Assembly: GCA_022376515.1 (NCBI GenBank) | Contig: WTXI01000003.1 | Location: 1,178,001-1,242,000, forward strand | Source: Lactifluus volemus | Lineage: Eukaryota > Basidiomycota > Agaricomycetes > Russulales > Russulaceae | Direction of reading: 5' to 3' | Length of the DNA stretch: 64,000 bases | Part shown: in pieces, positions 50,531-61,043 of the stretch | Layout: every line of letters starts with the position of its first letter | Position numbering within the stretch: position 1 is the stretch's first letter | The notes under the pieces: generated by a model | Database searches by the model: none | What the model saw: the letters and a program-made list of their open reading frames with translations, nothing else | Told to the model about the DNA's origin: nothing | Program-made: the position numbers and the translations under genes

Positions 50531-50689
50531 TCCAATGAATAAATGCGATTAGATTATATTACTATTGTAATCGAGTTGTGCCCGCATATGCGTGACTTTC
50601 CATGTGATTATACACACTGCCCATGTGACCGGACAGTGCGTGGGTCAGTAAGTTTTCGATGCAGTACTCAGTAAACTGGATAAACAGTG

Positions 50690-50919
50690 CACGATTCGTT
50701 TTATTCGATTCTAATCAGTTGCTTTCGATCGAATAATAAATCTCATGACTCATACGACGCGATCATTTCTATTCAATCGAATTCGGCTAGTGATCGAGCG
50801 CTATTCAAATTTTATCAGCCGAGATCAATTACATTGAATTAATATTTTCGTTATCATTTTATATCAATTCACATCAATTGTATTCATTTCATTCAATTTT
50901 ATTCGATCAGATTATATTT
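50690..50919. repeat. Right subterminal AT-rich array
   Basis: Words such as ATTCAATCGAATT, ACATTGAATTAAT, ATCAATTCACATCAATT and CATTCAATTTTATTCGATC. They are the inverted counterpart of the left array. Confidence 0.65.
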
Positions 50920-50942
50920 AATTCGTTCCACTTCTCACTGGG
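50920..50942 (-). repeat. Terminal inverted repeat, right
   Basis: On the minus strand it begins CCCAGTGAGAAGTGGAACGA, matching the left end at 18 of 23 positions by eye. Confidence 0.75.
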
Positions 50943-50949
50943 CATTACC
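50943..50949. repeat. Target-site duplication, right copy
   Basis: CATTACC directly after the right terminal repeat, equal to 43433-43439. The next three bases are CCC on this side, and CCC also starts the left terminal repeat, so the border could slide by up to three bases. Confidence 0.6.
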
Positions 50950-51517
50950 CCCGCAGGGTTAGTATATACCGCACCCGCACCCATCCCTTCACGGTCTTAC
51001 ACGGGCTCCAGTCACCCAAATAAGTAACTTGAAGAGCAGCCAATGGATTGGCCGTATGGCAGCCAGCTCACATGAGATGATCTTGCCTCTAATAGAGCTT
51101 GGGGAAAGCCGAGCCTCCGACACACAGACTTGGCAACGAACGTTCACCTCTGTTTTGTCCTCATTAAAAACTACACTTCATGCCCTGAAATATCATAAAG
51201 CCATTTATTAAATGACACCTGCTAGATATAAAATGAGACAGGCAAGAAATGAGTGAGATATAACAAAGTGTCCGAATGATGGGTGTGGCCGAAGGAGGGG
51301 TTGGATATTAGCCTCCGTTCTATCTCCTCGGGGTTTAAATCGGAATGTTAAACACACTAAGAACGATGGCCCACTTCCATTTTTCACACTCCGATTTGCG
51401 TCGGGTACTGTACCGAGACTACAGTACTGATACATGTACATAGTATTAATAACACCCCAAATTGGTGTATGACAACCAAACCAAGAAGCACTTTCCCCAT
51501 CCTGAAAACCGAACCCC
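50950..51517. other. Spacer between transposon and membrane-protein gene
   Basis: 568 bp with no recognisable gene. It includes the 3' flank of the downstream minus-strand gene. Confidence 0.5.
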
Positions 51518-53069
51518 TCACTTTGTACGCGATGGGTCGTAGTCGGCGATCTCACGATCGACCGTTATCTTGATTCCGTGCGATGGCAGGCTAGGGTCTT
51601 TCGCAGATTCGCGGTCATATTCGGTCTCATTTATCGATGAATTTTTCTGGTCAGGCTCGGCAATAGGCAGAATGTCGTTCTTCCCTTCGGTACCGTCCCA
51701 ACCTTGCTCGACTTTCTGGTTGATGCCGTCGAGGGTGTAAGTGTGCGCGGGATGAGTTTGTGAATTGATCTGTAAAACTGACGGTGCATTTGCAGGCACG
51801 CGTGCAGATCCTATTCCACGAGAAACGGTGTGTGTGCCACTGCTGTTGGACCACATGCCTGCGAAAGATCCACCGTCATACAAAGTACCGCGGACGGAGA
51901 GGATGATGCGGAGTGTCATTGTTGTCGTAATGACTGCAGTCATACTGTATGAATGCAGCTTTCAAATTACAGGATCGATCGCTGAGAGCAGATGGGCCAT
52001 ACCTCGTGACGATTGTCTTAATACTATCACTGTTCGAGTCGGGCTTGACGATAAGCCAAAATAGCACGTTGACCATGTTCACGACCCAAATGGCCTACAA
52101 TGCCAGAGGATGAAAAATAAGGATACAAATAGCTTAGGCGCACTTACGCCGTAAAGGTTCAGTCCATCGCGAAGCATGAGCTTCCACGGGCTAAGGGTCT
52201 TGACAGCAAGTGACTGGATGGAGCGATATACAGCCAGAGCGAACTGTGAGATGAACTATCAGATGGTGATGCAATCATGTTGGGTCATGCTAAGATCATA
52301 CCGAGGCGGTGAAGAGAAGCGTAGCGGAAAGCCAGTAGATTGCAACCCAATTATGCTTCGGACCAGCGATGCACCCCTGGCTTTCCAGCAAAGGCACAGC
52401 TTTTATGGGACATCAGATGGATGGTTAACAAATGACGAGATAGGACCCACAGCGAAAGAACCCGCAGCAGATCGCAGTAACAGTGACCTGAAGAGCCAGA
52501 AGACCGCCCATGCCAAATAGCACAGACCGGTCCTTGTTATAAATGCCATGAATGCGGATAGTATGGACCGCTGGAGAAGTGGGCGTCAATCTGCGGCGGC
52601 TACTCATGGAGGGAAAGGAACTCACTTGCGCATGCAGCGAGAAGGATGGCAGTACATATGGGTTCGAAGAGGAAGAGCCTTTGGCATGTCTGAAGAACGT
52701 TGAGCATACATTACATTGATCAAGAGGAGATTGAAATTACCGATAGTGACAAACGGGAGTCGAAGAAAGCGACACCTTTATGGAAGACCAAGTCAATAGG
52801 TAGGTCATCGAAAGCCAGGGCCGAGACAGACCAACGATGACGAATTCAATGGGCATAAAAAAACGGAGAAAGAAGAAAATGGTCTTCAAAACAGGCCACC
52901 CGTCTGACTTGAGGAGTTTCCAGCTCCGTGGGCTCAAGACGAGCGTATCCCACGCGGCAACGGTAAGTGTACATACGAAGAAGTATTTGTGAGCAGAGAG
53001 GTGAGGAGGGAGACGAAGCGAGTTGGGTAGGTCATCCGGGGAGATCGTAAGGCTAGTATGGTTGGACAT
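51518..53069 (-). CDS. Probable seven-helix integral membrane protein, basidiomycete family
   Basis: The start MSNHTSLTISPDDLPNSLRL (53069) precedes YFFVCTLTVAAWDTLVLSPR and SWKLLKSDGWPVLKTIFFFL-RFFMPIEFVIVGL. Intron-separated helices follow: TRIHGIYNKDRSVLFGMGG-like sequence, GLLALQVTVTAICCGFFR, a Trp-rich exon near 52340-52400 (CIAGPKHNWVAIYWLSATLL), then AIWVVNMVNVLFWLIVK and MTAVITTTMTLRIILSVRG. The C-terminal tail is soluble, ending DREIADYDPSRTK (stop 51518). The layout (short N-terminus, WDTL motif, then RYxxP-like helix) recalls the large uncharacterised DUF6533-type families of mushroom fungi; this is recognition by pattern only. About eight exons. Confidence 0.65.
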
Positions 53070-55439
53070 GGTGATGGCAAGAGAGAAGGGGAGATGAAGG
53101 TGAATTTTTATTCAACGGGGTCGCAGCCATCAGTGTCAACCTTCTCTTCTCTTCTCTTCTCGGTCTCACGTGCTGGCACCCTTATGGGGTAATTCAATTC
53201 ACCCCCTCACAACCTTGTATCCAAGTATCACCCATGGGCACCACGACTGTTCTACCATCATTCCACTCCTTTACTTTCTCAGCATCACTTTCGCACAATG
53301 CCAGCTTACCATCACATAATACCTTATTGAGTACTGTAGCAGCGCCGTATACACCGACACATCAATCATTCTCACCACTACACGTCCTACATGTGTACGG
53401 GTGAAGCGCCCTGACACCAAGTCTTTTTGAATTTCGGTTTGGCGGCATCACATCTTGCCGGAAAGGGCGATGCGATCCACTTTGTGGTTCACATCCTACT
53501 GAACAACGTCGCCGCTAACTACAGTAGTCAAAGCCTAATTTTTCGTGGGGATGATGCGTCGCTGGTTTATCATAACCCAAACAACTCCCTAACAACATCA
53601 CTCGCCTCAAGCTTGGGAAATCGCCAAGTCTTACGACATCCTGTGCACTGGGCAGTTACGCCTCGTGGGTAACTTGATGCATTGACAACGGACACTTTTC
53701 GCAATATCCGAAGTGTGGGGTAGTGATTTTCTTGCTCTCGACGCGGCCAGAGAAATGTAATGGCTCTCGGATTGAGATGGCGAAACGGCCTGAAAAATAT
53801 CAGTGCCACGTAGTTGTCTTCCCATTGAAACCGCTTCGCTAACACGTTAGCCCTAAGCTCTTTTCTTACTGTTTTTTCGGAACCATCGTTTTCTCCAGCC
53901 CTATATATCCAGAATGCACGAAAGGACGGAAATGCTTCCTTGACCACACGCCGATGGGACCAAAAAAAGAGGCTTGGGGTCTACAGCACTTTCGATCATG
54001 GATAAGCGCCCAGAAAACAATGCCGCCGAAAGCAAGTTGACGCCAGATTGCTGTGTCCTTCACTTGTGACAACTCGTCCATACGATGTAGAAGCATATGG
54101 GTTCGTGAGTGTATCCGGAATTCGCGTTGCCCTCTTAGCATCTGGATTCGCAATCTTTTCTGAGAAATCCTACTCCAAGAGAATAAAAGTTTCATGATCA
54201 CTGGCCGGGCCAGCAACAGTGATCAAGAACAACCAGGAATAGGTGACCACCTACATCACGCCCATTAACCCACTACTCGGGAAAGAGGGTCTAGATATAT
54301 CCTTGCCACCTGCACCGCTGAAAAGGAGACATACAGCCAGCTGTACAAGTGGACCATCTATTTGTTCGTGCAACTTGGCGTCTTTGGAACGACCGCAGAT
54401 TTCAAACTGGCCAAGGGTGTCGGATGGGAAATTCAGACCGGAGGTCGGAATTTGGCCTTAAGGGAGATAGGGGCCACCCCCCTCGCCCATTTCGAAATGT
54501 GGTATGTAAGTCTCACGTAACCACCTACTTCACTTCACGTCGAGATTAAGGCCTGAAGCAAGCTTGACTCGGAAGCTTGAAGGTCCGGATGGAGGCAGTC
54601 CGTACCGGAGTACCACACGCGGCGAACTATCAAGCGAACTACACTTACAGCATTTCGGACACCATGACGCCACATGATTCTCTGCCATCGTTACGGTCCG
54701 ACGGCGCGAGGCCTAAATCATTATCGGAGGCATCGTCGCATCGGACGACCGCCATAGGTCCGCTCTTTTTCTTCCTTTTTTTCCGGTATGAACTGGTGTT
54801 TAAAGACACCGTCTAAATCCTTTGGTCTTAGAATATTTATTTTGTTAAAAGCTGGGGCGGAGTAGCGCGGATCTTCGTCAATTGCCTCCCTTTTCGTGTA
54901 TGCGTGCGTTCGCCTGCATCTCGCTCCAGATTTCCATCCCGCAAGACGGGCCCACCAATAAGTCCGGATCGATTGAACTAACAGGCACCCTGTTCAGGGC
55001 GTAATTGATTTCTTCAATGGTTCTAATATCTGATAGAAGTAACGTCCAGCTATAATGCTTCTTGGAAGTGAAAAGCAATCGTAAGGGACAAAGCCAAGGA
55101 CCTAGGCCTTGACCTAGACGGAGCGATGTGCACGAGGGATGGCGGCCGAGGAATCTTCCCCCTTCAGTTGAACTGCAAGGAGTCGAGGGCGAGAACTTCT
55201 GAGAGGCACCATCGGCCATCGGAAACGTCTTACCCACATCCAACATCCGAGTCCGCTCAGATCTCAGATCGGAATACATCTAGTTTGCGCCAGCGGGATG
55301 AACCGGATCAGTGACTAAACGACTATGAAAGACCACCTTTCCCGGCCCCTGATAGATATTTTGGCAATTGTTCCTTCACTGTATCTGCGACTAGGCGGAG
55401 CTACTTGCCGTGTCTCCTTTCTCCCATCTTTCGATAGCA
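53070..55439. other. 2.4-kb stretch without a recognised gene
   Basis: Contains a CTTCT microsatellite, several short open frames on both strands (minus 53570-53947 and 53866-54216; plus 54577-54816; minus 54878-55279) and no family motif. Codon patterns look non-coding. It may hold a decayed gene or mobile-element remnant. Confidence 0.45.
53141..53160. repeat. (CTTCT)4 microsatellite
   Basis: Four perfect CTTCT units about 70 bp upstream of the membrane-protein start. A CT-rich tract in a promoter region is common in fungi. Confidence 0.8.
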
Positions 55440-58400
55440 ATGCGTTGGCCGCGCATCTCCCAACACCGGACAAAGAGTCCTGAACATCATGACCAACGTT
55501 CCAGCTCTCCCTCCTCTGATACACCCCACGATGACCAACAGGCCCAATTAGCACAGTTCTCTGACCCCGGTCTCGCACGGCTCTTCTCGGACGCCGACCT
55601 CTACGGTCGGATCCTCACTTCCCGCCCTGATATTCATGAGGACGAACTTGTCCTGGAGGACAGTCAACCCGCCCATGACAGTTTGAATGGCTTTTCGCAA
55701 CTCATTGCACGGGACCTCGATGATAATGAGCGTGCCGCCTCCGAAAAGTTCGCACAGTTATCTGTGAGCAACTGGACCTCTACACTGGCGAACAACTTGG
55801 CGCCCGAAGTTGACCCAGATGAGTCCGATGAGAGCGCCTCGGACGATGGGCACGATGCAACCTCTCCAGGTAACGACATCAAGGAGGCCGTGGAGCCGAA
55901 CATCGATGACCAATTTAAGTTGACACCCGACGAAGTCCTCGATCTACTCCAGCAAGAATTTGGGACGCTCGCCCCGCCAGGAGAGGAGAAGCTGCTCGTA
56001 GAGACGGATGCTACTTTGTTCCAAGACGTCGTGATATTGGTGTGACTCTTCCCTGCGACCCACGGCTACAATGTCACTCACAATTGATCCAGGGTGTGGT
56101 CCATCTTACCACACATCGCATCACGTTCCACGCGTCACTTCTGTCCTCTCAAGCCAACCATCATCAAGGTGTCTTGAAGTCCGGTCCAGTTTATGTGCAT
56201 CGCAAGGGGTTGCACCGCAAGAAGAGAGTCTGGCTACAACTAAGTTATGATATGATCAGCACATATCGTTCGAGTCGAGACGAGGACAGAGTCAAACCGC
56301 TGAGAAGTATATTATGTAAGTGATTGTACCAGATCATGCAATAAATGAGTTACCCTAATAACACAAAACTGTTTAAACAGTGTCGTCAGTCAGAGACATC
56401 AAGTTGGTGGAGTCGAATCGCCCGAGACACCTTACCATCAGCTTTGAGTCAAACATCGGCTCGACCGAGTCGACAGTCGAGTTTGACACTGATGAATCGG
56501 CCCGGGATTGGAGGCGAGAGCTCCTGGGTTTGTTGCTGTCTCGTGACCACAAGGAACCCTGCATTGATTCATCTTCCACTAACAGGCGCACTGTTTTTAC
56601 ATCGCAGAAGTCACCGTTCGGTTTTAATGAACGATGATGCGGACGATATTGATTCAGTTCGGATAAATGTCCCACTGAGCCGAGTGGAAACAATTGAGAA
56701 GACCAAGATGATTGCACTTGGTGGACTCATCTCCGTCACATTCAATCCGAAATCTTCCAGCATTGCCATGGATGACGGTTCAACGGAGCATCCAATCCCG
56801 CATGCAGAGAATAAGGAAGATATCGATATCTCTTTCGTTGAAACTGCACCGGACAAGCAAGTGCTGCACCTTGGCGTCCTGCGTAAGGACATTGAGTGGG
56901 ACAATGTCATGTCCTACGTCAACAAGGCGAAGAGTTCTGCATCCGAGAGTAGTGTCGATTGGCCCGGGTCTAGAGTTTATATCGATGTTGATCCCTGGGC
57001 CAGCAATAGCTCCCAACCGTCCGACAGTAATCTTAGCCGTTTAGTAAGGTCGGTTTCATATAGCCTAGGTTTGGATACTACCAAGGGAATATGGAGTACG
57101 TCTAGACTCCTTGTCTGTCTGCAGCTGTCTCATGTATTTTCAGTCATGAAAGCCAACGTCTATCGCTCCGTCATGAACTATTGTGGCCATCTTGCTGTAA
57201 ACGCGGAATATATTGGATTTCGGTCCAAATCTATCGCTGGTGGGGACATCCATTATCGCATTCCACTGTCTCGCATTAAGGCAGTGAAGCCACATGACCG
57301 TCACGCTCGCGACCATACCTTGGTTCTTGAAATACAGGGCTGGGATGATGTGCGACTCGGATTCTCCACGGAAAAGAAACGAGATGAAGCAATCGAGCAA
57401 ATCCATCATTTCATTGGTCTATCCCAGGAGCATCACCCATATGTATCCTCCCCAACATCCCTCACGGGGCCCTCTCTCAGTTCCTTTGGCAACGAAAACC
57501 AAACCAGTGGCCGCGCGCAGTCCCTCGACCAAGCATCAGAGTCCATTCATTCGTTCCAAAGCGCGACGTCCATTCTTGCGCCACTCTCGCGTCTTCCGTC
57601 AATTATGCAGAAGCACCACATGCCACATGCATTAAAGTCCTTTCTTCCCAAGGCGATCAATCTTCCAGATGATTTCTTGCTTTCCATGCCATCGAAGCAC
57701 TTCGTCTGCCTTACGATCGGGTCTCGGGGTGATGTACAGCCATATATAGCCTTGGGTCGAGGTCTGCAGAAAGAAGGCCATAGAGTGACGATCGTCACAC
57801 ACGAAGAGTACAAGAAATGGGTCACAGACTTTGGACTAGAGCACAGGACTGCGGGCGGAGATCCTGGCGCGCTGATGAAGCTTAGTGTGGAGAACAAGGT
57901 ATCCAAATCATAGCAGTCATTATCCGGCGGCCGAGGAACTGATATGATATGTGTGTGCAGATGTTCTCGCCTCAGTTCTTCAAGGAGAGCTTGTCTAACG
58001 TTGGTGTTCACTCTGTGATACACCCCTTTATCTGACCCTCCTTCTAGTTCCGTAGCTGGCTCGACGACCGTACGTTGCAAACCTCACCCGCCCTGTTGTT
58101 TCATCTGACCGAAAAAATACCCAGTGCTAGTTGACTCTTGGGAGCAATGCAAGGATGCGGACGTATTGTTAGAGAGTCCGTCCGCGATGGCAGGTGTGCA
58201 CATCGCCGAGGCATTGCGTAAGTCAACACTGGTCGTTTGCTCATTCTACTTACCTATCTTGCATCAAGATATCCCATACTTCCGGACATTTACTATGCCT
58301 TGGACGAAGTATGGTCGAGATGCCCTTATCACTTGTCTGAGATTCTAACGAGGGACACGTAGGACCAAGGAATTTCCACACGCTTTTCTTGGACCTCCGG

Positions 58401-59857
58401 TTGAGTCACCAACCTTTAATGCCTCTTCGTAAACGTTCCTTTATCGTCTTTTACACTATCCATTGACGCGCCTTGCCAGTTATGTGCTTTTCGACAATGT
58501 CTTCTGGACCGCGACGTCTTCCCAAATCAACAGGTGGCGTAAGCACACTCTAGGGATCGGACACACCGATATGGGTCATCTTGCACAATCGAAGATCCCT
58601 TTCATCTATAACTTCTCCCAGGTACTTAATACACTGACACCCCTTACGATTTTTGACATGACATTTAGGCTGTTGTGCCCAAACCTCTTGATTGGGGAGA
58701 TGCCACAGCTATTTCGGGCTAGTGAGTCCTTCCTATAGCCAGGTCATCTATATGTTGACCCATCCCCGAATCAGTTGGTTCCTAGACAACCCTGAATTAG
58801 GATGGACACCCCCACAGACACTCATTGACTGGATGGCGAAAGCTCGTGCCGACAAAAAGGCAATCGTGTATATTGGATTCGGCAGTATCACAGTTCCGGA
58901 CCCCAAGCTTGTAACAGAACGCATCATTCGCAGTGTGCTCAAGAGTGAGTACTGGCCACTCCTTATGGCTGGCCGGCCTCTGACCGAGCCTGGTTGCGCT
59001 CAGGCGGAGTGCGCGCTATTGTCTCTAGAGGTTGGTCAGCACGTATGTCGAAGGGCAAGGATCAAAATACTGGCACTATCGCCTTCCCTGAAGAATGTTA
59101 TTCTGTTGGTCTCACGACATCTACCATTTCGTCTCAATTACTGACCGTCATCCCTAGTTGGACAAAGTACCGCATGAGTACGTTGTAACCTGATTGCGTC
59201 AACATACTTGCTTACCCTACGCCGCATTGTAGTTGGCTATTCCCACAAATAGATGCAGCGCTGCATCATGGTGGAGCCGGAACGACGGGTGCCAGCCTAC
59301 GAGGTAAGAGGTCATTCCTCATTCAAGTCTGCGCCATCCACCAACCTAGGTATTGTGACAGCCGGTATACCCACCATTATCCGTCCCTGGTTCGGGTGAG
59401 TCGTGAAGAGGCTCGCATGAATTCTACAGCTAATGGTACCTACAGAGACCAATTCTTCTGGGCTTCCAGGGTGCAAAAGTTGGGCGTACGTACAAACTAG
59501 CACTGTTATTACTTGCGAAACCAGATATCCATCTCATCCACAGGCTGGAATCAAGTTGAACAGTCTTCACTCCAAAGAGGTGTCCCACGCACTGAAGAAA
59601 GCAACGACTGATCGGTGAGTTTCGCTTTTGTGATTATTGTCCATGGAAACTCTAAAGCGGTATGTCAGGGTGATGAAAGAGAAGGCTATGGGTGTAGGAG
59701 AGCGTATTCGAGAGGTGAGTTTTTCGTCTCAGTAACGGTGGAGTTTGCTGCTAAAGCGGGACGATCCCATTAGGAGGACGGCGTACACATCGCCATCAAT
59801 AGTATCTACACATACCTTCACCGCGCAGGGCTTGACCGTACGACTATCCAACATTGA
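55440..59857 (+). CDS. Sterol 3-beta-glucosyltransferase (Atg26/UGT80-like), copy 1
   Basis: UDP-glucose:sterol glucosyltransferase with membrane-binding GRAM/PH part and GT1 catalytic part. The start [20 protein letters not shown] (55440) opens an acidic disordered region. GRAM 1: [20 protein letters not shown] then [20 protein letters not shown]. The PH-like middle includes [20 protein letters not shown] and [20 protein letters not shown] 2: [36 protein letters not shown]. Catalytic part: [84 protein letters not shown], then the sugar-nucleotide motif [20 protein letters not shown] and [20 protein letters not shown]. Ends GLDRTTIQH (stop 59855-59857). About 16 introns. All expected catalytic motifs are intact. 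Confidence 0.92.
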
Positions 59858-61043
59858 AGGGTTCAGATGTAACATGTCCGGTTGTATTATGATATCGATG
59901 CGTAGGGAATCGCAAGGTTCTCTTCCTGTATGTTGGTTTCTTGAATCTGATGATCGAGTTGCTGTGATTACGTCTTAGCTGTTATCGATGACGTTGTATC
60001 ACAAAACTGTGATTCTTTGCTATCAACCAATCGATTTGATCCTGTAAGAGAGTTGTAAGGTTGGCAAGGCCCAGGCTGCCGCTGTGACCTCGTAGCCAAA
60101 TTCTTTTAATCGCCCTTCTCTCGTTCGTCTCGTTCCATCCTTTCTCGTCCACTCACGTCATCGTCCTCGACAATTTCGTGAAGCTCTGGACCATCTCTGT
60201 CACGCGCGCTACGATGTCACTTCAAGACTTTTTAGCACCTTTGCGCCTCGGGTTTGTACGGTCGCACTAGCAGATCCTCGTCGCGTCATGCTCGTGTTTC
60301 TTGAAGAATCATCGTGTGAAACGGCAGAATAAAATAACTATATTGCTTCAAGTCCTTCCAAGGTTCGAAGAACTGCACCTAGATTATCTTATTTCTCAAA
60401 CTTTTCTAAATGCCCTATTTCAGCTTGTTTCATACAATGTTTAGCACAACTGATGTTCGGTTGAATTCACCATGGTTACAAATTTTATAAAGTCTTCTCA
60501 TCAGCCTCAGTTCTCGCCGATAACTGAGGAAGTGGTCACTATTCTGTTACTCCCTTGAAACTTGCCAATGTATGATACCTTGTGATCAACCATAATTTCA
60601 ATTCGAGGATGACAGCCGCTCATTAACCTTATGGGTTTATGACTCATGACTGATGCTACGCCTCACTTTACAATAATTGACATTTACAAAAACACCGATT
60701 GTGGAAATAAGAGGACAAGAAACCTTCTTTGAGTGGTGACGTTGATAGCTATATTCATGAACGTGAACAGCGCTGCTATAAATTTCGCATCGGGAATTCA
60801 CGGAAGGAAGTGAAATGGACCAGGGTCAGCGGCGTTGCGAGGCGAGCGTTAGTAAGACGTAATTAAGATTTGAAATGATCAGTAAGCCCGGATTAGACAA
60901 AAGGGGGAAATAGTAACGCGGGGCCGAGGAGAGGTAGCCATATACGCGTCGCCCTCTACCACTCGTCCTAGTCAAATACTTCTACTAGATCCTCAAGAGC
61001 ACTTACCCCTACTCACGCTACTCTTCCGTGTATCCTTCCGTGC
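59858..61043. other. Spacer between the two glucosyltransferase copies
   Basis: 1,186 bp with no recognised gene; it must contain the 3' UTR of copy 1 and the promoter of copy 2. No long stretch resembling the coding copies was noticed. Confidence 0.5.

Larger units (their letters stand above)
43440..50942 (-). mobile_element. Tnp2-type DNA transposon, 7.5 kb
   Basis: Element of 7,503 bp bounded by imperfect 23-bp terminal inverted repeats (18 of 23 positions match by eye) and a 7-bp direct duplication CATTACC. AT-rich arrays of AATTGAAT-like words occupy both ends. Inside are three minus-strand genes: a Tnp2-like transposase, a Cys/His-repeat protein and a third unknown protein. The transposase places it near the CACTA/EnSpm group. 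The termini begin CCCAG, not CACTA, and the 7-bp duplication is longer than the 2-3 bp usual for CACTA, so the family assignment is open. Confidence 0.8.

Noticed and set aside
43410..50960. Direct repeats ACTGG.C.CATTACCCCC at both ends of the transposon region
   Set aside because: First read as long direct repeats. The inner parts match better as inverted repeats, and only CATTACC (plus a following CCC) is directly repeated.
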